From contig CAVPOY010000047.1 in the NCBI GenBank assembly GCA_963707135.1, positions 1-64,000 of the forward strand: a DNA stretch of 64,000 nt, read 5' to 3'. The stretch comes from JBGSTR01 sp963707135. Lineage in GTDB: Bacteria > Pseudomonadota > Gammaproteobacteria > Chromatiales > Chromatiaceae. Below are positions 37,660 to 46,508 of this stretch, one piece after another (position 1 is the stretch's first letter; every line of letters starts with the position of its first letter). Under the pieces are notes generated by a model that worked only from the letters and a program-made list of their open reading frames with translations, had not been told where the DNA came from and searched no databases. The position numbers were made by a program, and so were the translations under genes.

Positions 37660-38088
37660 ATGCAGGTCAGCCAGCTCATTGAATTCGTCGTAAACCACTG
37701 GTACCTGTTTGTCGCCCTGGCGGTGATCCTGGGACTGCTGGCTCACAACCTAATCGTCGGCGAACGAGGCAGCGTTGGTGCGCTGCAGGCCACCGAGATG
37801 ATCAACCACAGGGATGCAACGGTGATCGACGTCCGCCCGGCCGCCGATTTCGCGAAGGGTCACATCATCAACGCCATCAATATTCCAATCAATGGCTTCA
37901 AGAACCAGACCGGCACGCTGCAGAAATACAAGGACAAGCCGATCGTCATCACCTGCCGTTCCGGGTCCCAGTCCACCATGGCGTGCAGTCAGCTGCGAAA
38001 GCAGGGATTTGCTGAGGTGTACAACCTGAAGGGGGGCATCTTAGGCTGGGAGGCCGCGAATCTGCCGCTCACGCGAAAGAAGCGCTGA
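37660..38088 (+). CDS. yibN: Membrane-anchored rhodanese-like protein (YibN type)
   Basis: 142 residues. An N-terminal membrane helix (about residues 13-32, WYLFVALAVILGLLAHNLIV) is followed by one rhodanese domain with IDVRPAADFAKGHIINAINIP and the active-site loop CRSGSQS (cysteine near residue 106), so it is probably catalytically able to carry persulfide. Gene order rhodanese-secB-gpsA is shared with E. coli (yibN-grxC-secB-gpsA), here without grxC. A possible -10 (TATACT near 37533) and a GC-rich hairpin (about 37501-37525) lie in the 167-bp gap before it. Confidence 0.9.
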   Translation: MQVSQLIEFVVNHWYLFVALAVILGLLAHNLIVGERGSVGALQATEMINHRDATVIDVRPAADFAKGHIINAINIPINGFKNQTGTLQKYKDKPIVITCRSGSQSTMACSQLRKQGFAEVYNLKGGILGWEAANLPLTRKKR

Positions 38089-38131
38089 GCGGCAACCGCC
38101 CGGTATTAAACCACGACACAGGACATCAGGC

Positions 38132-38614
38132 ATGGCTGACAACGACCAGACCACGACGGAGCGGCAGTTCGCCGTCCAGCGCATCTATACCAAGGACGTC
38201 TCGTTCGAGTCGCCCAACGCCCCCGAAATCTTTCGTGGCGAGTGGAAGCCCCAGCATGAGCTCAACCTCAACACCAAGGTGGAGAAGCTCGCGGACGGGG
38301 CCTATGAGGTGGTCCTGTCGGTCACGGCGACGGTGAAGGTCGGAGAGAAGACCGCCTTCATTGTCGAGGTGCACCAGGCCGGGATCTTCGCGCTTGCGGG
38401 TTTCCCCGACAACGAGATCGGGCCCATGGTAGGGGCCTATTGCCCCAACCTGCTGTTTCCCTATGCCCGCGAGGTCGTTTCGGACCTGGTCGTCAAGGGG
38501 AGCTTCCCGCAGCTTGTCCTGCAGCATGTCAACTTCGACGCCTTGTTCGCCCAGCACCAGAAACAGGCGATGGAAAAGGCGAGCGCCCCCGAAGCGGGGT
38601 CCCGCCAGCATTGA
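38132..38614 (+). CDS. secB: Protein-export chaperone SecB
   Basis: Cytoplasmic tetrameric chaperone that keeps preproteins unfolded and delivers them to SecA. 160 residues, family length. Conserved segments: FAVQRIYTKDVSFESPNAPEIF, EVVLSVTATVKV, EVHQAGIFALAGF and the SecA-contact region CPNLLFPYAREVVSDLVVKGSFPQLVLQHVNFDALF. Overlaps the start of gpsA by four bases. Confidence 0.97.
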   Translation: MADNDQTTTERQFAVQRIYTKDVSFESPNAPEIFRGEWKPQHELNLNTKVEKLADGAYEVVLSVTATVKVGEKTAFIVEVHQAGIFALAGFPDNEIGPMVGAYCPNLLFPYAREVVSDLVVKGSFPQLVLQHVNFDALFAQHQKQAMEKASAPEAGSRQH

Positions 38615-39621
38615 GCGCCGCGGCCGGCGAGCAGGTCGCCGTCCTGGGCGCGGGTTCCTGGGGTACGGCACTCGCGGTGCTTCTGTGCCGTAATGGACAC
38701 CAGGCCCGGCTCTGGGGAAACGAGCCCGCGCATGTGGCCGAGCTGCAGCACGATGGCGAGAACCGGCGGTTTCTTCCCGGATTCCCGTTCCCTCCAGGGC
38801 TCAGCGCCACCGATTCGCTGGACGACGCGCTTTCGGACGCCAGCGACTGCCTAATCGTCGTGCCAAGCCATGCCTTCGGCGAGGTCGCCAGGCTTCTGGC
38901 AGACCGGCTCGCCGTCGGGGCGGGCGTCGCCTGGGCAACCAAGGGACTCGACCCGACCAGCGGCAGGCTGCTGCACATACTCGCGCTCGAAGCGCTCGGC
39001 GACCGCCCGCTCGCGGTGGTCTCGGGCCCGAGCTTCGCGCGGGAGGTTGCCGCCGGCCTGCCCACCGCGGTCACCGTAGCCTCCAGCGATGCCGGTTACG
39101 CCGCGCGTATCGCGAGCCGGCTTCACGGTGGGCGGTTTCGCGCCTACACCAGCGAGGACATGGTTGGTGTCGAGATCTGCGGCGCGGCGAAGAACGTGCT
39201 TGCGATTGCCACCGGCATCGCGGACGGGCTCGGCTTCGGGGCAAACGCGCGCGCGGCCCTGATCACGAGGGGGCTCGCTGAATTGGTCCGGCTCGGCACG
39301 TCGGTGGGTGGGTGCCCGCAGACCTTCATGGGCCTCGCCGGCGTCGGCGATCTGGTGCTGACCTGCACCGACGATCAATCGCGCAACCGTCGGATGGGCC
39401 TCGCCCTGGCGCGCGGGCTGAGCGTTGAGTCCGCGAAAGCGGACATCGGCCAGGAGGTCGAGGGTGTGATCACGGCCCGGGCCGTTCGAACCCTGTCCCA
39501 GCGGCAGGGAATCGAGATGCCGATTAGCGAGCAGGTTTACCGGGTCCTCTACGAACGGGTTTCACCGCTGGAGGCTACGGCCGCGCTCCTGGAGCGCGAT
39601 CCAAAGCCCGAGTTCGCCTAA
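38611..39621 (+). CDS. gpsA: Glycerol-3-phosphate dehydrogenase [NAD(P)+]
   Basis: Reduces dihydroxyacetone phosphate to glycerol 3-phosphate for phospholipid synthesis. 336 residues from TTG 38611, whose TTGA overlaps the secB stop; no ATG is available before the Rossmann motif VAVLGAGSWGTALAVLL. Further motifs: GPSFAREVAAGLPTAV, EICGAAKNVLAIATGIADGLGFG with the catalytic lysine, and GLAGVGDLVLTCT. Operon with secB as in E. coli. Confidence 0.95.
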   Translation: MSAAAGEQVAVLGAGSWGTALAVLLCRNGHQARLWGNEPAHVAELQHDGENRRFLPGFPFPPGLSATDSLDDALSDASDCLIVVPSHAFGEVARLLADRLAVGAGVAWATKGLDPTSGRLLHILALEALGDRPLAVVSGPSFAREVAAGLPTAVTVASSDAGYAARIASRLHGGRFRAYTSEDMVGVEICGAAKNVLAIATGIADGLGFGANARAALITRGLAELVRLGTSVGGCPQTFMGLAGVGDLVLTCTDDQSRNRRMGLALARGLSVESAKADIGQEVEGVITARAVRTLSQRQGIEMPISEQVYRVLYERVSPLEATAALLERDPKPEFA

Positions 39622-39645
39622 TTGGTCCCGTCCGATAAGGCGTTT

Positions 39646-40119
39646 TTAGCCTCCGGAATCGGAACCCTGGAACCCCTGCTGCCGCCAAGCCTCGTACAGG
39701 ACCACGGCGACCGCATTGGAAAGATTGAGGCTGCGATTCCCCGGTCGCATCGGAATCCGCAGACGCCGCTCCCGGTCGATTGAGTCGATGAGAGACTGAG
39801 GGAGTCCGCGGGTCTCGGGTCCGAACAGAAAGCAGTCGCCTTCGCTATACCAAGGCACGGTGTAGGGGACGACGCCACGCGTGCTCAGCGCAAAGATACG
39901 AGCGGACCCCAGTATCCCGAGGAGGGCCGGAAAGCTCGCGTGGACCCGCACCTGTGCCCACTCCCGGTAGTCGAGCCCGGCGCGTCGCAGCAGCCTGTCC
40001 TCTAGGGAGAAACCCAGTGGCTCGATCAGGTGCAGCCGCGCGCCGGCGTTCGCGCACAGGCGCATGATGTTTCCGGTGTTCGGCGGGATCTCGGGCTGGT
40101 AGAGGGCGATATCGAACAC
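39646..40119 (-). CDS. trmL: tRNA (cytidine/uridine-34 2'-O)-methyltransferase TrmL
   Basis: SPOUT-class methyltransferase that modifies the wobble base of tRNA-Leu. 157 residues from GTG 40119 (VFDIALYQPEIPPNTGNIMRLC), the normal TrmL length; the ribosome binding site is poor and a longer version to 40215 cannot be excluded. The knot motifs are LFGPETRGLP and RIPMRPGNRSLNLSNAVAVVLYEAWRQ. It is on the opposite strand to gpsA and converges with it; the usual neighbour relation is kept. Confidence 0.93.
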   Translation of the reverse strand: MFDIALYQPEIPPNTGNIMRLCANAGARLHLIEPLGFSLEDRLLRRAGLDYREWAQVRVHASFPALLGILGSARIFALSTRGVVPYTVPWYSEGDCFLFGPETRGLPQSLIDSIDRERRLRIPMRPGNRSLNLSNAVAVVLYEAWRQQGFQGSDSGG

Positions 40120-40287
40120 GGCCAGGGTAGCGCGGGCTCCATCGTAGCGGCCCTCGCGCTCGGAAAGTTGCCGCGAGCGGACCGGCCCCGAGTTGACTCG
40201 CTCGGGCGCCACCATGGTATATTAAGAGTTCGGTATTTACTAAATCCGCAGACCATATTAGATCCTATCCCTGCGAGGGCCCGTTCC

Positions 40288-40512
40288 ATGAGTGACATAG
40301 ACGCGCTGAAGAAAGAGAAGCAAGAGTTGATCGACAAGATGCTGGAGATGCAGAAGCAGTTCATCGACTACGAGCACCAGCACGGCGTCACCGGAAAAGA
40401 TTATTGGGCCTCTTCCGACGGCCTGCTCGCGAACTATCGCCAGGAATACTTGGATATGGCGAACCGAGTCGTGGACATCGCCCACGAGATCGTCGGTTCT
40501 TCGAGGCTTTAG
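40288..40512 (+). CDS. Small uncharacterised protein (74 aa)
   Basis: Begins MSDIDALKKEKQELIDKMLEMQ at ATG 40288, with GAGGG upstream. Highly charged helical protein, no signal peptide, no membrane helix, no cysteines; the second half has HQHGVTGKDYWASSDGLLANYRQEY and ends EIVGSSRL. Alone, divergent from trmL, and followed by a strong terminator at 40571, which supports expression as a separate short transcript. I think similar proteins occur in other sulfur-oxidising gammaproteobacteria, but cannot check. Function unknown. Confidence 0.75.
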   Translation: MSDIDALKKEKQELIDKMLEMQKQFIDYEHQHGVTGKDYWASSDGLLANYRQEYLDMANRVVDIAHEIVGSSRL

Positions 40513-40570
40513 GCTTTCGGCTGTAAAGTCGCCGTTTTCCAGCGGCACGGCTGGACTAGCATCCCTTGCG

Positions 40571-40603
40571 GAGGCCCGCGAATCGCGCGGGCCTCTTTCG
40601 TTT
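40571..40603 (+). terminator. Rho-independent terminator
   Basis: A perfect 10-bp stem GAGGCCCGCG (40571-40580), loop aatcg, CGCGGGCCTC (40586-40595), followed by TTTCGTTT. It ends the transcript of the 74-residue protein gene and may also act in reverse for the minus-strand gene ending at 40677. Confidence 0.85.
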
Positions 40604-40676
40604 GGTACGCTCGCACCCCAGGCTCTAGCGACGGGCCCGCCCGAAGCGGGATTCAAGACCGATGTCCCAAGCCCGA

Positions 40677-41081
40677 TCAGCCTGTTTCTGGGCGCACGTG
40701 GGCAATATACCGGGGCACCTCAAGCATTTCGAGTTTCAGGGTTCGGCCCGTCGCGACGAGGGGCTCCTGGATTCCCTCGAAACGAAGCTCGCAGCGTGTG
40801 CGCCCACGGCTGTCCAACGGCATCGGTATCATGTCGCGGTAGGTGTAGACGTTGTCGTCTAAATCTCCGCCGGCGCAGGTCAAATGGCCGTCCGGCGGAA
40901 CCGAGACGACCTCTGCGCCATCCATGACCAGATCACCCGCCTGCCACCAACGGGTCCTCTCTGTCGAGCCCGTCATGCGCCTGACGATATAGGCCCGGCT
41001 GAAGCTCACTCGCAGGGTCCCCTGATCGACGCTGATCGAGGAAACCTCCGAGCCGTTTAGATCGATGCTGTTCTGGTCCAA
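40677..41081 (-). CDS. Uncharacterised protein (134 aa)
   Basis: Drawn from a TTG at 41081 (MDQNSIDLNGSEVSSISVD); no ATG or clear ribosome binding site is nearby, so the start is uncertain. Beta-rich, soluble, no signal peptide: alternating strands such as TLRVSFSRAYIVRRM, WWQAGDLVMDGAEVV and CELRFEGIQEPLVATGRTLKLEML. It looks like a compact beta-barrel domain, but I do not recognise a family. It lies downstream of ntrC in the same direction. Confidence 0.65.
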   Translation of the reverse strand: MDQNSIDLNGSEVSSISVDQGTLRVSFSRAYIVRRMTGSTERTRWWQAGDLVMDGAEVVSVPPDGHLTCAGGDLDDNVYTYRDMIPMPLDSRGRTRCELRFEGIQEPLVATGRTLKLEMLEVPRYIAHVRPETG

Positions 41082-41162
41082 GGCGGATATCCGATGCCCT
41101 CGGGAGTCAGAGATTTATGGGCGATTTAAGTGCCGTTCAACTGTGCCTTACGCCCGGCTCCT

Positions 41163-42599
41163 TCATTCGGGGTCCGGTTCGGACAAACCTTCCGCATCAT
41201 GGCCGAAATCTAGCCTGAGCTCCTTTATTTTGCGCGTCAATGTGTTACGACCCCAGCCAAGCAGTCGCGCGGCCTCCTGCCGATGTCCGCCCGTGTGCTC
41301 AAGGGCGGTCTGAATCAGGATCTGCTCGAAAGTCGGTAGCGCGGTGTTGAGCAGACGATGCTCGCCATTCTTCAGGCTCTGTCGGACCCAACGACGAAAA
41401 ACGGCCTCCCATGGCTCGTTCGTCGCGCGCTCAGTCCGCACGGCGCTGAGCTCCGGCGGCAGGTCATCCGGATGGATCTCCTTGCCAGACGCCATGACTG
41501 TGAGCCAGCGCGCGGTGTTCTCCAGCTGGCGAACATTGCCCGGCCAATCGAGCCGCTTCAGATGCTCGACCGCGCTGGGAAGAAGGACCTTGGTCTCGCA
41601 ACCGAGCTCTTGAGCCGCCTGAGTCAAGAAATGCCGGATCAACAGTGGAATATCTTCGCGCCGGTCGCGCAGTGCCGGGATATGCAGGCGAATCACATTC
41701 AACCGATGGAACAGATCCTCACGGAAGCGGCCCTGCCGTACCAAGTCCTCTAAGTTCTGATGGGTCGCGGCGATGATGCGCACGTCTACGTTGATAGAGG
41801 CTACGCCTCCGACGCGGTAGAACTCCCCGTCCGCGAGCACCCGTAGCAACCGCGTTTGCAGCTCGGCGGGCATGTCACCGATCTCGTCCAGGAACAGGGT
41901 CCCGCCATCCGCCTGCTCGAAGCGTCCCTCACGCCGGGTCTGGGCACCGGTGAACGCCCCTCGCTCGTGGCCGAAGAGCTCAGACTCCAACAGGTCGCGC
42001 GGAATCGCGGCCATGTTCAGGGCGATGAAGGGCTTGTCGCTGCGCGGGCTGTGACGGTGCAGGGCGTGCGCCACCAACTCCTTGCCGGTTCCGGATTCGC
42101 CGTTGATCAGAACCGTGATGTTCGAACGGGCGAGGCGCCCAATCGCTCGGAAGACCTCCTGCATCGCCGGGGCCTCTCCGATGATGTCCGGTGCTCCTGC
42201 CGCGGGCTCGTCCTCGGGGCGATCCTCGCGCGTGCGCCGGCATGCTCGGGTGACCTGGCCGACCGCGTCGTCGATGTCGAACGGTTTGGGGAGATACTCG
42301 AAAGCCCCGCTATGAAAGGCCGAGACCGCACTGTCGAGATCCGAGTGGGCGGTCATGATGATCACCGGCAGCCCCGGGTGGCGAGCCTTGACCTGGCGAA
42401 GCAGGTCCAGGCCATCGATTCCCGGCATTCGAATGTCGGTGAGCATGGCGTCTGGCATCTCGCGCTCGAGCGCCTCCATGATGCCGACACCGTTGGAGAA
42501 ACAGGTGACGTCCATTTGCGCCTTCCGAAGCGCCCTCTCCAGGACCCAGCGGATTGAACGGTCGTCGTCGATGACCCACACCTTGGGCTCCCTAGTCAT
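41163..42599 (-). CDS. ntrC: Nitrogen regulation response regulator NtrC
   Basis: Sigma-54-dependent activator of nitrogen-assimilation genes. 478 residues from ATG 42599, overlapping the ntrB stop. Receiver domain with acidic pocket VIDDDRSIRW and phospho-acceptor aspartate in DAMLTDIRMPGIDG (near residue 54). AAA+ domain (about 140-375) with Walker A INGESGTGKELVAHAL and the sigma-54 loop GAFTGAQTRREG. The C-terminal Fis-type helix-turn-helix is HTGGHRQEAARLLGWGRNTLTRKIKEL. Likely targets in the window are glnA and gltBD. Confidence 0.95.
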   Translation of the reverse strand: MTREPKVWVIDDDRSIRWVLERALRKAQMDVTCFSNGVGIMEALEREMPDAMLTDIRMPGIDGLDLLRQVKARHPGLPVIIMTAHSDLDSAVSAFHSGAFEYLPKPFDIDDAVGQVTRACRRTREDRPEDEPAAGAPDIIGEAPAMQEVFRAIGRLARSNITVLINGESGTGKELVAHALHRHSPRSDKPFIALNMAAIPRDLLESELFGHERGAFTGAQTRREGRFEQADGGTLFLDEIGDMPAELQTRLLRVLADGEFYRVGGVASINVDVRIIAATHQNLEDLVRQGRFREDLFHRLNVIRLHIPALRDRREDIPLLIRHFLTQAAQELGCETKVLLPSAVEHLKRLDWPGNVRQLENTARWLTVMASGKEIHPDDLPPELSAVRTERATNEPWEAVFRRWVRQSLKNGEHRLLNTALPTFEQILIQTALEHTGGHRQEAARLLGWGRNTLTRKIKELRLDFGHDAEGLSEPDPE

Positions 42600-43674
42600 G
42601 CTCGGACTCCAAGGGCAAATAGACATAAAATCGCGTCTCGCCGGGCCGGCTCTCGCACTCGATCAGGCCTCCGTGCTGGTTTATCAAATCCTGGGCGATC
42701 GGCAGTCCAAGCCCGGTCCCTCCTTGATGCCCAGACACCATTGGAAAAAAAACCTGGTCTTTCAATTCGTCAGGAATACCCGGGCCGTCATCGCGGATCT
42801 CCGCGGAAAGCACGAGCCGATGACGCCGACTGCCTATGGTGAACTGTCTGAGTACCCGCGTGCGCAATCCCACCGTGCCGCCGGGACCTGCCGCGGCCGC
42901 GGCGTTGCGGGCGATGTTGAGAAAAGCCTGAATCAGCCGGTCCTGATCCGCCATCAGCTCGGGGATACTCGGGTCATAGTCGCGCGTTACGACCGGGCCA
43001 TTCGGGTACTCCGCCAGAATCAGACCGCGGACGTGCTCCAGGACGGTGTGAACATTCAGGATCCGTCGCTGCGGAAGCCGGTTTGGCCCAATCATCCGAT
43101 TGACCAGGGCCTGCAGGCGATCTGCCTCCTCGATGATGATTCGGGTGTACTCACGCAAACCGGCGTCCGGAAGCTCACGCTCCAGAAGCTGGGCGGCACC
43201 CCGCAGCCCGCCGAGCGGGTTCTTGATTTCATGGGCCAAGCCCTTGATCAGCGCCTGAATCGCCGTGTGCTGGGTCAGCAACTGCTCCTCACGGTTGATC
43301 CTGAGCTGACGATCCACCTGGTGCAGTTCAACCAGGAGTTCCGGCTCCGCATCAAAATGGTGCAGAGGCAGCACAGTGCAGTTCACCGTTATGGTGCGAT
43401 CATCCGCCAGACTGATGTTCAGCTCGCGCTCGGTAAAAGGATGACGTGATCGCAGCGCGGCTAGGAGCCGCGCCTCGACGTTCCCTTCGGGACAGGGCAG
43501 GATGTCCGCTGCATGCAAACCGATGTAATGACGTGCGCTGACCTGAAACAGCATCTCGGCCGCTGCATTCAAGTACTTCAGTCGCAAGTCTGCTCCAAAC
43601 AGCAGTATCGCCGTGTTCAGGTAGTCGAGAAGTCCGCTTTCGAAGTCCGATTCGTTCGTTGGGACGCTGGTCAT
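42592..43674 (-). CDS. ntrB: Nitrogen regulation sensor kinase NtrB
   Basis: Cytoplasmic histidine kinase/phosphatase that controls NtrC and is itself controlled by PII. 360 residues from ATG 43674 (MTSVPTNESDFES). PAS domain (about residues 14-110), H-box IKGLAHEIKNPLGGLRGAAQLL with the phospho-histidine near residue 140, N-box FLNIARNAAAA, G1 IRDDGPGIPDEL and G2 QGGTGLGLPIAQDLI. No membrane helices, as expected. Shares an eight-base overlap with ntrC. Confidence 0.95.
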   Translation of the reverse strand: MTSVPTNESDFESGLLDYLNTAILLFGADLRLKYLNAAAEMLFQVSARHYIGLHAADILPCPEGNVEARLLAALRSRHPFTERELNISLADDRTITVNCTVLPLHHFDAEPELLVELHQVDRQLRINREEQLLTQHTAIQALIKGLAHEIKNPLGGLRGAAQLLERELPDAGLREYTRIIIEEADRLQALVNRMIGPNRLPQRRILNVHTVLEHVRGLILAEYPNGPVVTRDYDPSIPELMADQDRLIQAFLNIARNAAAAAGPGGTVGLRTRVLRQFTIGSRRHRLVLSAEIRDDGPGIPDELKDQVFFPMVSGHQGGTGLGLPIAQDLINQHGGLIECESRPGETRFYVYLPLESEHD

Positions 43675-43996
43675 TGTTCGGGGATTCGTGGCCGCTGACT
43701 TGCTGGCGTTTCGAACTCGGCACCTGTGAAGACGTTCGGCCACGGGCTCGATGTGCCATGCGGAATTCGCGCTAAAATCACTGCCTCCGGTTATTCTTCC
43801 AGGGGCGATCAGCGTTCTGCAAGAAACCGGCCATCGTCGATTCGGGAGCGGAATTCCATCGCAGTCGCCGGGTCATCGTCAGTCGATCACGCTAACACGA
43901 GGCTATGCTCGAACGCGGCAACCGGGGGAAAGGTGCCCGGGCATTCGTCGCCGGGGCGGCGTCAGCTACTCGAGGCGCCGAGAAGCCCCTGTCCGG
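43675..43996. other. Intergenic region ntrB - DUF4124 gene
   Basis: A 322-bp gap between two minus-strand genes. It must contain the ntrBC control region, but I find no convincing promoter, operator or terminator. No gene seen: reading frames here are fragments of the GC-rich background. Confidence 0.4.
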
Positions 43997-44512
43997 CTAC
44001 TGAAGGACGCCCGGGGGCAGAGGTTTGCGCAGGTGAAAATCGAGGGTCGCGCTTCGGGCCACGACGCCACCACTCGGGTCGCGGATCTGAGCGTAGATGC
44101 GGTGGCTGCCGTGGCCGACTCCGTTGAGCATGAGCTGGGCACCGGCATTCTCGGCGCTGATCGGTAGGCCGTCGAGCACCAGCTCCATTCGGTGCCCCTC
44201 GCCGAGCGGTGGGTCGATGACCATGCTCACAGCGACGTCGCCAGACTCCTGGCGCAGGGTCTGGTTTGCCTCGGGCGCTACGATCTCGAAGGCGGAATAG
44301 GTCCCGAGCAGCAGGCCCTCAGGTGGGCTCTGAGTACCGGTCGACTCCCCGGCGGCCGTCCCTTGTCGCGCTCCCGACCGGCCAACGATCTCGGCCCCAG
44401 CTACCGGTCTGTCCGAGTATTGTGTACGGCCAGCGGCATCGACCCAGCGGTAGATCTCCGCCGACGCTGCGGCCGAAACTAGAAACGAGACTGCAAGAAT
44501 TGTCCGAAACAT
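43997..44512 (-). CDS. DUF4124-domain periplasmic protein
   Basis: 171 residues. Signal peptide MFRTILAVSFLVSAAASA, then the DUF4124 signature EIYRWVDAAGRTQYSDRPVAGAEIV directly after cleavage. A Ser/Gly-rich linker leads to a second beta domain (FEIVAPEANQTLRQESGDVAVSMVIDPPL, then HGSHRIYAQIRDPSG) resembling an immunoglobulin-like fold. The role of DUF4124 is unknown. The gene lies between glnA and ntrB, a placement seen in related bacteria. Confidence 0.85.
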   Translation of the reverse strand: MFRTILAVSFLVSAAASAEIYRWVDAAGRTQYSDRPVAGAEIVGRSGARQGTAAGESTGTQSPPEGLLLGTYSAFEIVAPEANQTLRQESGDVAVSMVIDPPLGEGHRMELVLDGLPISAENAGAQLMLNGVGHGSHRIYAQIRDPSGGVVARSATLDFHLRKPLPPGVLQ

Positions 44513-44551
44513 GATGGTCGAAGGATAGTCGAGGCCGCTGTTACGCTCAAC

Positions 44552-44584
44552 GGAAAGAGTGACGCCCCGTGAGGGGCGTCACTC
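44552..44584 (-). terminator. Terminator after glnA
   Basis: A perfect 12-bp inverted repeat, GAGTGACGCCCC (44557-44568), loop gtga, GGGGCGTCACTC (44573-44584). On the minus strand it is followed by TTTCCGTT, a weak U-tract, and lies 27 bases after the glnA stop. Confidence 0.75.
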
Positions 44585-44611
44585 GATCGACCTTCTCTGC
44601 GGCGCGAGACG

Positions 44612-46015
44612 TTACAGGCTGTAGTAGAGGTCGAACTCCACCGGGTGGGTGGTCATGCGCAGGCGCGTGACCTCTTGCATTTTCAACGCGATATAACCGT
44701 CGATCAGATCGTCGCTAAACACACCCCCCGCGGTAAGGAATTCACGATCCGCGTCGAGCGCCGCGAGGGCTTGATCGAGGGCGTAGCAGACGGTCGGGAT
44801 GGCCTTCTCTTCCTCGGGCGGCAAATCGTAGAGATCCTTGTCCATCGGATCGCCCGGGTGGATCTTGTTCTGGATCCCGTCGAGGCCGGCGAGCATCATC
44901 GCCGAGAAGGCGAGATAGGGGTTACCGGTCGAATCAGGGAAGCGAACCTCAATGCGCCTCGCCTTCGGGCTGGAGACGTGCGGAATACGTATGGACGCGG
45001 AGCGATTTCGGGCCGAGTAGGCCAGCATGACCGGGGCCTCGAATCCGGGCACCAAGCGCTTGTATGAGTTCGTCGAGGCGTTGGTGAAGGCGTTCAAGGC
45101 GCGTGCGTGCTTGATGATGCCGCCGATGTAGTAGAGCGCCATCTCGGACAGGCCGCCGTACTTGTCGCCGGCAAAGAGGTTCTTGCCGTCCTTTCCGAGC
45201 GACTGGTGAACGTGCATTCCGTTGCCGTTATCACCGACAAGCGGCTTCGGCATGAATGTGACGGTCTTGCCGTAGGCGTGCGCCACGTTCCAGCAGCAGT
45301 ACTTAAGGATCTGATTCCAGTCGGCGCGTTCCACGAGCGTGGTGAACTTGGTGCCGATCTCGCACTGGCCTGCCGTCGCGACCTCGTGATGATGGACCTC
45401 GACCGGAACGCCCATTTCTTCCATCGCCAGGCACATGGCACCGCGCAGATCGTTCAACGAGTCGACCGGCGGGACCGGAAAATAACCGCCCTTGACGCCG
45501 GGCCGGTGCCCCATGTTTCCGTCCTCGAACACCCGCTCGGAGTTCCAGCCCGCCTCATCGGAGTCGACCTTATAGAAGGCGCCACTCATGTCGGCGCCCC
45601 AGCGGACGTCGTCGAAGACGAAAAACTCGGGCTCTGGCCCGAAGTAGGCTGTATCGGCTATACCTGTCGACTTGAGGTAAGCCTCAGCGCGCTTCGCGAG
45701 CGAGCGCGGATCACGCTCGTAGCCCTGCATGGTCGAAGGCTCCAGGATATCGCATCGGATGATCAGGGTGCTCTCGTCGGCAAAAGGGTCCAGGACGGCG
45801 GAGGCTTCTTCCGGCATCAGGACCATGTCCGACTCCTGGATTCCCTTCCAACCCGCGATCGAGGATCCGTCGAACATCTTGCCGTCTTTAAAGAAGTCCT
45901 CGTCGAGGGTGCTAGCGGGCATGGAAACGTGCTGCTCCTTGCCACGGGTATCGGTGAAGCGAAGGTCGATAAACTTCACCTCATGCTCTTTGATCATCTT
46001 GACGACATCTGCCAT
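44612..46015 (-). CDS. glnA: Glutamine synthetase, type I
   Basis: ATP-dependent condensation of glutamate and ammonia. 467 residues from ATG 46015, preceded by GGAGAGG. Motifs: DGSSIAGWKGIQESDM, FGPEPEFFVFDD, the ATP-binding loop KPLVGDNGNGMHVHQSL, and VPGFEAPVMLAYSARNRSASIRIP. The adenylylation tyrosine is in DLYDLPPEE (near residue 397), so activity is probably controlled by GlnE as well as by NtrBC. Ends VEFDLYYSL. Monocistronic, with its own terminator. Confidence 0.97.
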   Translation of the reverse strand: MADVVKMIKEHEVKFIDLRFTDTRGKEQHVSMPASTLDEDFFKDGKMFDGSSIAGWKGIQESDMVLMPEEASAVLDPFADESTLIIRCDILEPSTMQGYERDPRSLAKRAEAYLKSTGIADTAYFGPEPEFFVFDDVRWGADMSGAFYKVDSDEAGWNSERVFEDGNMGHRPGVKGGYFPVPPVDSLNDLRGAMCLAMEEMGVPVEVHHHEVATAGQCEIGTKFTTLVERADWNQILKYCCWNVAHAYGKTVTFMPKPLVGDNGNGMHVHQSLGKDGKNLFAGDKYGGLSEMALYYIGGIIKHARALNAFTNASTNSYKRLVPGFEAPVMLAYSARNRSASIRIPHVSSPKARRIEVRFPDSTGNPYLAFSAMMLAGLDGIQNKIHPGDPMDKDLYDLPPEEEKAIPTVCYALDQALAALDADREFLTAGGVFSDDLIDGYIALKMQEVTRLRMTTHPVEFDLYYSL

Positions 46016-46486
46016 TGGATCCTCTCCGATGCTGTGTTCTTGAGAATGGGTTAATGGACCGAAATACCGGCGGCGCTTGACGCGGGCGCCAGCTCGGGGC
46101 GGTTGAGGCGGCGCAGCGTAACAGGTCCGCCCGCTCGCTTCACGAGTCGATGCATGTCCGTCACCGAACATAGCCGCTGCGCGGGCATGTGGTGGAGCCG
46201 CTGGCGACGCATGGGCGTGAGGCTTAAAACGGTTCGACGGACCACCCGCGTGTTTAAAGCACTAAACGGGCCACCCGTGGCGATCACGATGTCTTCGGGC
46301 TGCTTCGCCGCGACTTAGCCCCGGCGCAAACAGAACCCAATATAGATTCCGGGGGTTAGAACCCGGTTTGTACTCGCGGAGCGCGCTGGTTCCACGGCAA
46401 TCGGGATCGACGGCGCGGGGACGGGCGCGTGCTGCTTCCTTTGACCATCATGGAATGCACCACCTTGAATCACTGCAGCAAAGAAT
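46016..46486 (-). other. Long upstream region of glnA
   Basis: About 470 bp between the glnA start and the NtrC-like operator. I looked for a sigma-54 promoter (GG and GC 12 bases apart, minus strand) and found no good match. A weak sigma-70 -10 (TATATT, minus strand) is near 46340. No gene supported. Confidence 0.4.
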
Positions 46487-46503
46487 TGCACCATATTGGC
46501 GCG
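46487..46503. promoter_or_regulatory. NtrC-type operator upstream of glnA
   Basis: TGCACCATATTGGCGCG matches the NtrC palindrome TGCACCA-N3-TGGTGCA at 14 of 17 positions counting the spacer as in enteric glnA. A second weaker half site, TGCACCA, is at 46456-46462. NtrC enhancers act at a distance, so the 470 bp to glnA is acceptable. The site also abuts the end of the decayed efflux gene. Confidence 0.5.
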
Positions 46504-46508
46504 CCAGG

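Noticed and set aside
46016..46486. Sigma-54 promoter for glnA
   Set aside because: No GG/GC pair with 12-base spacing and supporting flanks found on the minus strand.
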